This document shows positions 1-8,129 of a DNA stretch of 56,871 nucleotides, in pieces. Source of the stretch: an uncultured Eubacteriales bacterium (lineage in GTDB: Bacteria > Bacillota > Clostridia > Oscillospirales > Butyricicoccaceae); NCBI GenBank assembly GCA_910585875.1, contig CAJUIK010000002.1, positions 39,850-96,720 of the forward strand. The letters run 5' to 3'. A program made the position numbers and the translations under genes. Every line of letters begins with the position of its first letter. The first letter of the stretch is position 1. Below the pieces are notes generated by a model, which ran no database searches, had not been told where the DNA came from, and saw nothing but the letters and a program-made list of their open reading frames with translations.

Positions 1-1
1 G

Positions 2-559
2 CGCGGCAACGATATGCTGGTGGGTTCCCCGGATATCATGGTTACCGATTCCCTCACCGGCAATATCATGGTGAAAATGCTGTCTTCTTACACCACCGGC
101 GGCAGCTATGAGGCCATGGGCTATGGCTACGGCCCGGGCATCGGCGAAGGCTACGACCGCCTGGTGATGATCGTGTCCCGGGCTTCCGGCGCGCCTGTCA
201 TCGCCGGTGCGATTCGGTATGCCGCCCAGCTGGTGCGGGGCAACATTTTCAAGGTAGCGGCCGAAGAATTTGCCGCCGCCAACAAGGCCGGCCTGGCCAA
301 GCTGCTGGAAGAGCGCAAAGCCGCCGCCAACAAACAGGCCGCTCCTGCCGAGACGGTGGAAGCTCCCCCCAAGGAGGTTGTCACCGGCGCCATCGCGGGT
401 ATCGAGATCATGGATCTGGAAGACGCGGTGCAGGTGCTTTGGAAAAACAAGATCTATGCCGAAAGCGGCATGGGCTGCACCGGCCCCGTGGTCCTGGTTT
501 CCGACGCGAATCTGGAGAAATCCATCGGACTGCTCAAAGAGGCCGGATACGTTCAATAA
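2..559 (+). CDS. grdD: Glycine/sarcosine/betaine reductase component C, alpha subunit (GrdD), 3' part
   Basis: This is the C-terminal 185 residues of GrdD; the 5' end lies outside the window and the frame is open from base 2. GrdD works in protein C of glycine reductase, which accepts the carboxymethyl/acetyl group from selenoprotein A and releases acetyl phosphate for substrate-level ATP synthesis. Visible features are a PlsX-like core segment (VTDSLTGN near the start), an Ala/Lys-rich linker, and a short C-terminal tail domain with MGCTGP followed by a helix. The Cys in MGCTGP, 28 residues from the end, probably corresponds to the active-site Cys359 of the Eubacterium acidaminophilum protein (from memory of the family, not aligned). 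It is the last gene of its operon: a strong terminator follows 21 bases after the stop. Confidence 0.9.
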   Translation, partial: RGNDMLVGSPDIMVTDSLTGNIMVKMLSSYTTGGSYEAMGYGYGPGIGEGYDRLVMIVSRASGAPVIAGAIRYAAQLVRGNIFKVAAEEFAAANKAGLAKLLEERKAAANKQAAPAETVEAPPKEVVTGAIAGIEIMDLEDAVQVLWKNKIYAESGMGCTGPVVLVSDANLEKSIGLLKEAGYVQ

Positions 560-580
560 TATCCGCGCAATATAGCGCAA

Positions 581-615
581 AAGAGGCTTGGCTGATTCAG
601 CCAAGCCTCTTTTTT
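581..615 (+). terminator. Intrinsic terminator after grdD
   Basis: A perfect stem (AAGAGGCTTGGCT pairing with AGCCAAGCCTCTT) with a very short loop is followed by a T run. It closes the glycine reductase operon. Confidence 0.93.
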
Positions 616-642
616 CAATCTTGCAAAAAAAGTTCTGAAAAA

Positions 643-668
643 TTGCAAAAAAGTATACGTTCTTGCAA
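643..668. promoter_or_regulatory. Imperfect 26-bp palindrome centred on GTATAC, putative operator
   Basis: The site begins TTGCAA and ends TTGCAA with GTATAC exactly at the centre (between 655 and 656); only three base pairs of the dyad are mismatched. It resembles the perfect palindrome 137 bp downstream (781-804) in centre and in the TTCTTG arms. A further TTGCAAAAAA half site lies at 620-630. GTATAC-centred dyads are typical of HxlR- or TetR-type operators (inference); no regulator gene is adjacent. Nothing else is apparent between the grdD terminator and the next gene except AT-rich DNA. Confidence 0.5.
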
Positions 669-780
669 ATTTAGAGGCATAAAAATTTTATTGTGGAAAC
701 AACAGAAAATCGGGAAAACATCTATTGAAAGTTGGCGTATTTTATGATATTGTTTTTACAGACAGAGAAATTCAATAGGT

Positions 781-804
781 TACAAGAAAGTATACTTTCT
801 TGTA
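781..804. promoter_or_regulatory. Perfect 24-bp palindrome just upstream of the SLH gene, putative operator
   Basis: A perfect dyad whose inner 20 bases read CAAGAAAGTATACTTTCTTG, extended by TA on each side. It ends 15 bases before the ATG at 820 and abuts the ribosome binding site (AGGAGG at 809-814). A bound repressor here would block transcription, and an RNA hairpin would sit next to the ribosome site. No T run follows, so it is not a terminator. Confidence 0.65.
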
Positions 805-819
805 AAACAGGAGGAAAAC

Positions 820-3705
820 ATGAAGAAAAGAATTCTATCCGCGTTGCTGGCGCTGTGTTTGTTGCTGGCTATGGCAGCCCCGGCCCTGGCGGCCGACGAC
901 AGCAGAGCGGGTTCGACGCCCTTGGCCGCGCCCTCTAATCTGAGATGGGTGGATGACGGAGAATGGGGTCCTGGCGAAATGGCTTGGGATCTTGACGGGG
1001 CCTTTCAAGGGGAGCTAAGCATTAAGATTTATCGAGAAGGAACTAATTCTCCGGTGTTTACGAGCCGTCAAGAGTACGAGGCGGATTACCAAGGCCCATT
1101 TACATCGGAACATTTTATTACTCGTACATCTCTGGAGAGTGGGAATTATTATTTTACTATCCAAAATGTAGGAGATGGAAAAATATACAGCAGTAGCGTA
1201 GAGATTTCGTCTAAGGATATGCCGAGCGGCAAAGGCGTTTATTCTTATACCCAACCTGCGAATCAGCTGGGAGAGACAGCCCAAGGACGCTGGGAATGGC
1301 CTTCGGCTGTGTGGGACGATAAGCAGGACGCAGAGGCGGATATTCATACATATTTTATTGAGTATGGGGTTAAGGATTCTTCAGATAGCGCCATTAGATC
1401 GGTTGGAGATAGCAGCAGCGCTAAAACTGGCGAGGTAGATTCTTGGCTTCAGGAAGAGATCATTGCTGAAGAAGGGGAGGGGATTTATTGTTTCAGAGTA
1501 AAGCCCATCAGCAGCAATATTGAAAAAATCCAAAACGGAGAATTTTCTGAGTGGAGCGAAGGGTATGATCTTCGGGCGGTCAATGCGGCTATTAAAGAAA
1601 AATTGGAAGGACTGAAAAATAAGACAGCCGATGAAATTCGCGAAGAATTGAAAAAATTGAATCAGGTCGAGCTGCAAAATGCCTTACAATCCAGCGACGC
1701 TGCCAACGGCGTGGCTAATGTATTAAAAGAGTTGGAATCACAAGCAGGCAGCCCTGTGCAAACTACAGTACAGGATGTGACGGACTTCCCCGTAGATCAA
1801 ATCTCCATTGTGGGCGCCGGGCTGAACTCCAAGGATGGAGAGGGTCAGATTGCCCTGAATGTGGGAAAGGCGAAACAAACGAATCATATTCGAAATGAAA
1901 TGTACGACAATACATTGGCGATAGATTTTTCGATGGAATTGGTCAATGTCAAAGATCCGAAAAATTTGGAAGTTCCCGTTAAAATCACTTTGCCCATCCC
2001 TGAAACGATTAACCCTGACTGGATAGCAATATTGCATTATAATCTGGATGGAAGCTATCAACAAGTGCCCATAAAGACGTATCTCGAAGGGGAGCAGTGG
2101 TATGTATCATTCGTACTCACCAGCTTCAGCGATTTTACTATGACAGAGGAGACGGGATTTCCTGATAAACCGATTTATCCCGAAAACCCCGATCAGCCTG
2201 GAACCAAGCTGAAAGCGCCGGAGGACCTGGAATGGCATAAATATTATTCCGACGACGGTCGGCGGGTTATGGATTACAAGGGCATGATCGCCTGGAAAGA
2301 AGATATGACTCAGCCCGCTCATAAGACTCTGGTGAAGGTCTATCGGAAAGGCGATGCGGGGGAGGAGGATCTCCTGGTATGGCCTAATGGCAGTTGGAAC
2401 AGCATTCCCGACTCTGATAACGCCGCCTATCAGCGTACAGACCACGATTTTATCAACAATGAATCCATGGGCCTGGAGGCGGGCAGCTATTATTTCACCG
2501 TTCAGCTGGTTAATGGCGAAAATTGCGCCGACAGTGAGATCGTCCGCTCCGATCTCTGGGAGTATACTCCGCCAGTTGGCGGAGAACTGTCCGCTCCCAC
2601 AGGCATGAAATGGGAATGGCCTACGGCGAAATGGGACGCGGCCAAGGATCCCGGCGCCAAGGGATATATCGTGGAGTTCTATCACTCTGCAGATAAAAGC
2701 GACGCCAGCGACACAAGGGATTTGAAACGAGTGCGGGGCTTCTTCTGGCTGACAGAAGAGGGCTATGGATGGGACTCCGACCACGACAGCATCGAAAATT
2801 CCAGCTTTGCCCTGTTGGAGCAGAACAGAAAAGAAAAGGGATACTATTATTTCACCGTGCGCACTCTGAGCGAAGATGTGACGCAGTGGAAAAATTCCCC
2901 GGATTCCGCCCTTAGCCCGGCTTATTATTACGATGGAGAGAGCGACTCCGGCGACTCCGGTGATTCTGGCGATTCCGGTAACTCCGGAGGTTCTGGAGGC
3001 TCTGGCTCTGGCGGATCTGGTTCCGGCGGCGGAGGCGGCGGTTCCAGCGGTTCCGGTTCTGGCGGCGGCTCCGCCTCCAAACCGACTGCGCCTACAACGC
3101 CTACCCAGCCCACGACCCCCACTCAGCCAGAAACCCCTCCTGTCAACGCTTCGGAACAGTTCTCCGATGTGCAGACGGGCGCTTGGTATGAAGAATCTGT
3201 CAATTATGTGCTGGAAAAGGGTCTGATGAACGGCACAGGCGAAAAAACATTTGCCCCTGGCGAAACCCTTTCTCGGGCGATGCTGGTCCAGATTCTCTAT
3301 AACAACGAGGGCAGGCCTGCCGCAAAAGGCGAGGGCAAGTTCTCCGATGTATCCGGCGGCTGGTATGCCGACGCCGTGGCTTGGGCTGCGGAAAACGGGG
3401 TTGTGACAGGCAACGCCGACGGCTCTTTCAACCCCAACGGGGCTATTACCAGAGAGCAGATTGCCGTTATCCTCTATCGTTACGCCCAGCAGAAGGGCTA
3501 TGATACCAGCAAGAAAGCGGATTTATCCGCCTTTGCGGACGCCGGCAGCGTCAGCGATTACGCCAAGGAGGCCATGGCCTGGGCCAACGCCTCCGGCCTG
3601 ATCAACGGCATGGACGAGAGCTCCCTTGCGCCGAGAGGCAACGCCACTCGGGCCCAAGTGGCCGCCATTTTGATGCGGTTTTTGGAAGGCGCGGCTCAAT
3701 CATAA
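820..3705 (+). CDS. SLH-domain cell-surface protein with fibronectin-like repeats
   Basis: This is a secreted protein of 961 residues. It starts with a signal peptide (basic MKKR, hydrophobic LLALCLLLAMAAPALAA, cleavage near residue 25). Three roughly similar beta-rich segments (about residues 35-245, 470-590 and 590-700) each contain a W-E-W-P/A-x-W-D type motif and a GxYYFTVxxL motif, which suggests Fn3-like folds. A helical stretch at about 250-310 precedes a ZU5/PKD-like segment. A Gly/Ser-rich linker (about 706-750) and a Thr/Pro linker lead to three SLH domains (about 780-955) of the kind that bind pyruvylated secondary cell-wall polymer. The start is fixed by AGGAGG eight bases upstream. 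Ligand and function are unknown. The gene is monocistronic, bracketed by palindromes upstream and a terminator downstream. Confidence 0.85.
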   Translation: MKKRILSALLALCLLLAMAAPALAADDSRAGSTPLAAPSNLRWVDDGEWGPGEMAWDLDGAFQGELSIKIYREGTNSPVFTSRQEYEADYQGPFTSEHFITRTSLESGNYYFTIQNVGDGKIYSSSVEISSKDMPSGKGVYSYTQPANQLGETAQGRWEWPSAVWDDKQDAEADIHTYFIEYGVKDSSDSAIRSVGDSSSAKTGEVDSWLQEEIIAEEGEGIYCFRVKPISSNIEKIQNGEFSEWSEGYDLRAVNAAIKEKLEGLKNKTADEIREELKKLNQVELQNALQSSDAANGVANVLKELESQAGSPVQTTVQDVTDFPVDQISIVGAGLNSKDGEGQIALNVGKAKQTNHIRNEMYDNTLAIDFSMELVNVKDPKNLEVPVKITLPIPETINPDWIAILHYNLDGSYQQVPIKTYLEGEQWYVSFVLTSFSDFTMTEETGFPDKPIYPENPDQPGTKLKAPEDLEWHKYYSDDGRRVMDYKGMIAWKEDMTQPAHKTLVKVYRKGDAGEEDLLVWPNGSWNSIPDSDNAAYQRTDHDFINNESMGLEAGSYYFTVQLVNGENCADSEIVRSDLWEYTPPVGGELSAPTGMKWEWPTAKWDAAKDPGAKGYIVEFYHSADKSDASDTRDLKRVRGFFWLTEEGYGWDSDHDSIENSSFALLEQNRKEKGYYYFTVRTLSEDVTQWKNSPDSALSPAYYYDGESDSGDSGDSGDSGNSGGSGGSGSGGSGSGGGGGGSSGSGSGGGSASKPTAPTTPTQPTTPTQPETPPVNASEQFSDVQTGAWYEESVNYVLEKGLMNGTGEKTFAPGETLSRAMLVQILYNNEGRPAAKGEGKFSDVSGGWYADAVAWAAENGVVTGNADGSFNPNGAITREQIAVILYRYAQQKGYDTSKKADLSAFADAGSVSDYAKEAMAWANASGLINGMDESSLAPRGNATRAQVAAILMRFLEGAAQS

Positions 3706-3715
3706 AATCAACGCG

Positions 3716-3752
3716 AACAGGGCCTGGAGGCGACTCCAGGCCCTGTTTTTTT
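3716..3752 (+). terminator. Intrinsic terminator after the SLH gene
   Basis: Stem AACAGGGCCTGGAG / CTCCAGGCCCTGTT with a short loop and a seven-T tail. The facing rluA-type gene ends at 3758, so this hairpin separates two convergent genes. Confidence 0.93.
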
Positions 3753-3757
3753 ATTGC

Positions 3758-4654
3758 TTATTGCGGGAGCTCGGAAAAGAATTGGGCCATTTCCCGGCGC
3801 ATGGGGCTTTCTATTTCAATCAGCCGCTTCGTAATGGGCTGGCGCAGGCGGATCAAGGCGGAATGGAGGGCGTGGCCGGATAATAGCCCAGGCAGCTCGG
3901 TTCCATAGAGAAAATCTCCGGCCAGCGGGCAGCCGATATGGGCCAGGTGGACCCGGATCTGGTGCGTGCGGCCGGTTTCCAGCCAAAGACGCAGCAGGGA
4001 ATAGGGCCCTCGCCGCTCCAAAACCCGGTAATGAGTTTGGGCGGAAGCGCCTTCTGGGGATACGATTCGTTTGAGCTGGCCGGGGACGTCCAAAATGGGG
4101 GCGTCGATTACCCCGCAGGCAGGCTGGGGCGCGCCGCAGGCCAGAGCCAAGTATTCCCGGTGAAACTGGCCGCTGTGCAGCTGGGAAATCAACAGGCTGT
4201 GGACATAACCGCTTTTGGCTACAGCCAGCAGGCCGGAGGTATGGCGATCCAGCCGGTTCGCCGCCCGGAAGACAAAGGACTGGCCTCGCTGTTCCATCTC
4301 ATAGGCCAAGAAATTGGCTAAACTGTCGGTAAAATGGCCCTGGGAGGGGTGGACGGGGACGCCGGCGGGCTTTTCTAAAATCAGCAGATCTTCGTCCTCA
4401 TAGCGGATGTCCGCCGGACCGGGGACGGGAAGGATGTGGGGAGAGGGCGGTTCTTCCGGCAGGCGGCAGCGCAAAACCTGCCCCGCCCGCGCCTTCTGGT
4501 TGGTAAAGGCGGGGGCGCCGTCTAGCGAAATGACGCCGGAGGCTTTCATCCGCCGGATTTGGGCGGAAGAAAAGGAAAGAGGCCCCCGGAGCAAGGAGAG
4601 GATCGGCCGCCCCTCCTCCTGGGCGGAGATTTGGTAGACGAGTTCACGAGACAT
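3758..4654 (-). CDS. RluA-family pseudouridine synthase
   Basis: The 298-residue protein is predicted to convert specific uridines of 23S rRNA or tRNA to pseudouridine. An S4-like RNA-binding segment (about residues 15-65) precedes the catalytic domain. The catalytic loop reads NRLDRHTSGLL with the nucleophilic Asp at about residue 136, and LEKPAGVPVHP and the GRTHQIRVHLAHIG motif are both present. The ATG at 4654 is preferred because AAAGGG lies eight bases upstream; a TTG two codons earlier is also in frame. Length and domain order match RluD/YlyB-type enzymes, but which uridine is modified cannot be told. It is convergent with the SLH gene and divergent from the lysine riboswitch operon. 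Confidence 0.9.
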   Translation of the reverse strand: MSRELVYQISAQEEGRPILSLLRGPLSFSSAQIRRMKASGVISLDGAPAFTNQKARAGQVLRCRLPEEPPSPHILPVPGPADIRYEDEDLLILEKPAGVPVHPSQGHFTDSLANFLAYEMEQRGQSFVFRAANRLDRHTSGLLAVAKSGYVHSLLISQLHSGQFHREYLALACGAPQPACGVIDAPILDVPGQLKRIVSPEGASAQTHYRVLERRGPYSLLRLWLETGRTHQIRVHLAHIGCPLAGDFLYGTELPGLLSGHALHSALIRLRQPITKRLIEIESPMRREMAQFFSELPQ

Positions 4655-4781
4655 GATCAAAGCCCTTTCTAACAGAACAATGGATTGGGATGATTATAAC
4701 AAATCCGGGAAGGAAAGACAAAGAGCGGATGGTTGCGGCAGGGCATCCAAGAAAAAAGGAGAAGAAATTGCCGATTGGGGC

Positions 4782-4810
4782 TTTACAAGGTCTGCCGGGC
4801 GTGATATGAT
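4782..4810 (+). promoter_or_regulatory. Sigma-A promoter of the lysine riboswitch operon
   Basis: TTTACA (4782-4787), a 17-base spacer and TATGAT (4805-4810), with an extended -10 TG. Transcription would begin near 4817, about ten bases before the aptamer. Confidence 0.8.
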
Positions 4811-4826
4811 GAGAGCGACAAAAAAA

Positions 4827-4988
4827 GGATAGAGGCGCGGCGCGGAACAGTAAACGGGCAGAGAAGGTATTCAAAGACCCCGTTGAAAGGCCAAGCCGCC
4901 GAAACGGCGATTCAGACGTGAGTCGCCGTTGGGGCCGGTGGGAACACGACCGGCACTCCTGCCCCTGCGGGCAGAGGAGCTATCGATG
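4827..4988 (+). promoter_or_regulatory. Lysine riboswitch (L-box) aptamer
   Basis: The RNA carries the conserved lysine-aptamer pieces in order: GATAGAGGCGCG opening P1, an AGTAA element, GTTGAAAGGCC, GCCGCCGAAACGG, a long P4 arm (ACGGCGA/TCGCCGT), TTGGGGCCGG paired with CCGGCACT, the P5 hairpin CTGCCC/GGGCAG, and the closing GGAGCTATC. P1 pairs GATAG (4828-4832) with CTATC (4980-4984). The strand CTATCGATG (4980-4988) can pair instead over nine base pairs with CATCGGTAG (5011-5019), inside the terminator 5' arm and loop; that is the expected antiterminator. Lysine binding should therefore hold P1 and permit termination, lowering expression of the downstream permease operon when lysine is plentiful. 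Confidence 0.93.
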
Positions 4989-5005
4989 GTTTTCTTGCCT
5001 TTTGA

Positions 5006-5034
5006 GATTGCATCGGTAGATGCAGTCTTTTTTT
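5006..5034 (+). terminator. Riboswitch-controlled terminator
   Basis: GATTGCATC (5006-5014) pairs fully with GATGCAGTC (5019-5027) around a GGTA loop and is followed by seven Ts. It is the expression platform of the lysine riboswitch. Confidence 0.92.
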
Positions 5035-5081
5035 GTTCCCTCCGGCGGGGAACGCCGGCCCATGAAAGGAAGGAACAAACT

Positions 5082-6461
5082 GTGAGCAAGAACAACCAAA
5101 CCAAGTCCGGGCAGGGGGAAAGCGGCTTTCGCCAGGAGATCAGCCTGTTCGGCGGCGTCAGTATCATCGGCGGCATTATGATTGGGTCGGGTATCTTTTA
5201 CCTGGGCAGTTATGTGCTCCAGCGCAGCGGCATGAGCCTGGGGCTTTCGCTGCTGGTGTGGATCATCGGCGGACTGGTCTCCCTGCTGGGGGGCTTGTGC
5301 TATGCGGAGCTGGGCGCTTCCAAACCCAAGGCGGGCGGCAGCTATGTGTACCTCAGCGAGGCGTTTCACCCGGCGGTGGGATTCATGTGCGGCTTTTCCA
5401 GCTGGCTGCTGGGCGGCGCGGGTTCCATCGCGGCCATCGCCATCGCCTTTCCCAAGGCCTTTTCCAGCCTGGTTCCCATCGGCGATACGGCCGTCAAAAT
5501 CGCGGCGATTGCCCTGATTTTGCTGCTGACTGCCGTCAATTATGTGGGCGTCAAGGCGGGCAGCCTGGTGCAGAATATCTTTATGGTGGCCAAGCTGGCC
5601 CCCATCGGGCTGATTCTGGTTCTGGGCCTGTTTGTCGGCAAGCAGAGCCCCAGTCTGAGCCCCATTCCCCAAGGGGGCGTTACCGCCGGCGGCTTTATCG
5701 GCATGGTGGCTTTCGCCACAGTGGCCTCCCTGTGGGCTTATGAGGGCTGGACCAACCTGAATATCGTGTCCGAGGAAATCCGCAACCCCAAGAAAAACCT
5801 GCCGCTGGCGCTGATTATCGCCATTTCCGGCTGCGCCCTGCTCTATACTCTGTTCAATTTCGCCATTTACCGGGTGCTGCCCATGGAACAGATTGCCGGC
5901 ATGATCGGCGAAGGAAATATCTATCTGGGCACCGAGGCCGCCAAGCAGACCTTGGGCTCCGCTGGCCAGATTGTGGTGGTGATCGCCATGGCCACGGCTA
6001 TTTTCGGTTCGCTGAACGGCTGTATCCTGGTGTTTCCCCGGCAGTATTACGCCATGGCCAAGGACGGATATTTTTTCAAGTCCTTTGCCAAGCTACATCC
6101 CAAGTATAAAACCCCCAGCGCGTCGTTGATTGTCCAGGCGCTGATCTCCATCGGCTTGGTACTGATGCGGGATCTGGACCAGCTGACCAACCTGGTGATT
6201 TTCTCCAGTATGCTGTTCAATACGCTGACCATCGCCGCGGTGTTTATCTTCCGCAAGCGGGAGCCGAACTTGGAGCGGCCTTATAAAATCATAGGATATC
6301 CGGCGACAGTGGGCGTCACCCTGCTGATTTTCATCGGCTTGATGCTCAACACCTTGATGGAAGATCCTGTTACGTCTGTCATCGGCTTGGCCGTGCCCGC
6401 TCTGGGCCTGGCCTGCTACTACTTTTTCCGCTGGTTCAACAACCGTCAGCCCGCTCAATAA
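5082..6461 (+). CDS. APC-family amino acid permease, probably for lysine
   Basis: A 459-residue integral membrane transporter of the amino acid-polyamine-organocation superfamily, predicted 12 transmembrane helices. The helix-1 substrate motif GGIMIGSGIF is clear near residue 35, and helix 6 carries FATVASLWAYEGW followed by the NPKKNLP loop typical of LAT/SteT-like exchangers. The start is GTG at 5082, chosen because AAGGAAGG precedes it by eight bases; reading further upstream in the same frame would run into the riboswitch leader. The family imports or exchanges amino acids with H+ or another amino acid. The lysine riboswitch upstream makes lysine, or a compound that yields it, the likely substrate (inference). 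It heads a three-gene operon with a metal-dependent amidohydrolase and an M55 peptidase. Confidence 0.88.
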   Translation: MSKNNQTKSGQGESGFRQEISLFGGVSIIGGIMIGSGIFYLGSYVLQRSGMSLGLSLLVWIIGGLVSLLGGLCYAELGASKPKAGGSYVYLSEAFHPAVGFMCGFSSWLLGGAGSIAAIAIAFPKAFSSLVPIGDTAVKIAAIALILLLTAVNYVGVKAGSLVQNIFMVAKLAPIGLILVLGLFVGKQSPSLSPIPQGGVTAGGFIGMVAFATVASLWAYEGWTNLNIVSEEIRNPKKNLPLALIIAISGCALLYTLFNFAIYRVLPMEQIAGMIGEGNIYLGTEAAKQTLGSAGQIVVVIAMATAIFGSLNGCILVFPRQYYAMAKDGYFFKSFAKLHPKYKTPSASLIVQALISIGLVLMRDLDQLTNLVIFSSMLFNTLTIAAVFIFRKREPNLERPYKIIGYPATVGVTLLIFIGLMLNTLMEDPVTSVIGLAVPALGLACYYFFRWFNNRQPAQ

Positions 6462-6476
6462 AGGAGGAAACGAACA

Positions 6477-8090
6477 ATGGACACCGTCATTTACAATGCG
6501 AATATCTATTTGGAACGGGAGCGCTTCGCTCAGGCTCTGCTTATTCAGGACGGCAGAATCGCCCAGGTAGGCGGCGACGATGAAATCTTGGCCGCCGCTC
6601 CAGAAGCAGAGAAGATCGACGCCCAAGGCCGCACCCTGATTCCCGGCTTTGTGGATTCCCATCAGCACCTGTATCATGTGGGCCAGAACCTGCTGCGGGT
6701 CGACCTGTCCCGATGCGCCAGCCTACAGGATGTGATCGACGCCGGGCGCCGATTCATCCAGGAAAACAAGATCCCCGAGGGCCAAGTTGTGCAGGGCTGG
6801 GGATGGAATCAGGATTATTTCGCAGAAAAGGGGCAGACGCCCACGCGGCAGATCCTGGACCAAGCGAGCCAAAAGCACCCTCTGATTTTCACCCGGGCCT
6901 GCGGCCATGTGGCCGTCTGCAATACTCTGGCTCTGCAGCAGGCCGGCGTGTGGGATGAGGTTCCCCAGGTGGAGGGCGGCCGGTTTGAGCTGGGGGACGA
7001 CAGCCGCCCCAACGGCATAGTGCTGGAAAGCAGTGCTAAAAAGATCGTGGAAAACGCTTTGGTTCCGCCTATGGACCGGCGGCGGATGGAGCAGGCCCTG
7101 GAGGCCGCCATGCAATATGCCTCCAGCAAAGGGTTGACCTCTGTCCAGACCAACGACGTATCCGGCCCGGATTACGACGATATCCTGGCCGTTTACGACA
7201 AACTGCTCCACCAGCGGCAAAGCCTGCGGGTTTATATGCAGTGCTGCCTGATGGATCCTGCTGTATTTGAAACCTTCTTGTCTCAGGGCCATTGCACAGG
7301 CAAGGGGGATCAGTGGCTGAAAATCGGGCCGCTGAAGCTCTTTACCGACGGCAGTTTGGGAGGGCGCACCGCCTTGATGCGCCAGGATTATGCCGACGCG
7401 CCGGGGACCCGGGGCATCAGCACCCTGAGCCAGCAGGACCTGGATCGGCTGATTCAGCTGGCGGAGCAGAATGGAATGCAGGTCGCGATCCACGCCATCG
7501 GCGACAAGGCCATCGAAATGTGCCTGGACAGCTATGAAAAGGCGCTGGAAGGCCGGCCCAATCAGAACCGCCACGGCATTGTTCATTGTCAGATCACCGA
7601 TAGGCCTTTGCTGGAGAGATTTCAAAAGCTGGATATCCACGCCCTGGTCCAGCCGATTTTCCTCCATTATGATATGCACGTCTGCGCCGACCGGGTGGGC
7701 GAGCGGCTGGCCAAAACTTCCTATGCCTTCCACACTATGAATCAGCTGGGCCTCCATGTGTCCTATGGCACTGATTCGCCGGTGGAGGATTTGGACCCCA
7801 TCGCCAACCTGCATTGCGCTGTCAATCGCCAGGATCTGAAGAGACAGCCCGCCGGCGGCTGGAATCCGGCGGAAAAGGTGGATATTTACCAAGCTGTAGA
7901 CGATTATACCGCCGGCAGCGCCTATAACGCCTTTGAAGAAGGGGAAAAGGGACGGCTAGCCCCCGGTTATCTAGCGGATATTGTGATGCTGGATCAGGAT
8001 ATTTTCCATATCCCCAGCGAAAAAATCCTGGATACCCAGGTGCTGATGACCATGGTGGGGGGCAAGATTGTATACAAAAAGCAAATGTAA
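6477..8090 (+). CDS. YtcJ-like metal-dependent amidohydrolase (amidohydrolase 3 family)
   Basis: The 537-residue cytoplasmic hydrolase has a composite beta-domain at both ends and a TIM barrel between them. The metal-binding HxH is in GFVDSHQHLYH (His62, His64). Later ligands are the His of VAIHAIGDKAIE, the His of GIVHCQI and the Asp of SYGTDSPVED. Length and motifs match the YtcJ/N-substituted formamide deformylase group, which cleaves N-acyl or N-formyl amides; the exact substrate is unknown. AAAGGAGG lies eight bases before the ATG, and the gap to the permease stop is 15 bases, so the two are co-transcribed behind the lysine riboswitch. This suggests a role in freeing an imported amide-linked amino compound (inference). 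Confidence 0.87.
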   Translation: MDTVIYNANIYLERERFAQALLIQDGRIAQVGGDDEILAAAPEAEKIDAQGRTLIPGFVDSHQHLYHVGQNLLRVDLSRCASLQDVIDAGRRFIQENKIPEGQVVQGWGWNQDYFAEKGQTPTRQILDQASQKHPLIFTRACGHVAVCNTLALQQAGVWDEVPQVEGGRFELGDDSRPNGIVLESSAKKIVENALVPPMDRRRMEQALEAAMQYASSKGLTSVQTNDVSGPDYDDILAVYDKLLHQRQSLRVYMQCCLMDPAVFETFLSQGHCTGKGDQWLKIGPLKLFTDGSLGGRTALMRQDYADAPGTRGISTLSQQDLDRLIQLAEQNGMQVAIHAIGDKAIEMCLDSYEKALEGRPNQNRHGIVHCQITDRPLLERFQKLDIHALVQPIFLHYDMHVCADRVGERLAKTSYAFHTMNQLGLHVSYGTDSPVEDLDPIANLHCAVNRQDLKRQPAGGWNPAEKVDIYQAVDDYTAGSAYNAFEEGEKGRLAPGYLADIVMLDQDIFHIPSEKILDTQVLMTMVGGKIVYKKQM

Positions 8091-8129
8091 CGCAAGTGAT
8101 ACCATTTGATCTGAGGAGGGTGCGATAGG

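Noticed and set aside
2938..3070. Short tandem repeat suggestive of CRISPR or a minisatellite
   Set aside because: It is the coding sequence of a Gly/Ser/Asp linker before the SLH domains. No CRISPR array or cas gene occurs in the window.
4644..4874. A 76-codon minus-strand frame upstream of the pseudouridine synthase
   Set aside because: It overlaps the riboswitch promoter and the rluA start, lacks a ribosome site and has no domain pattern.
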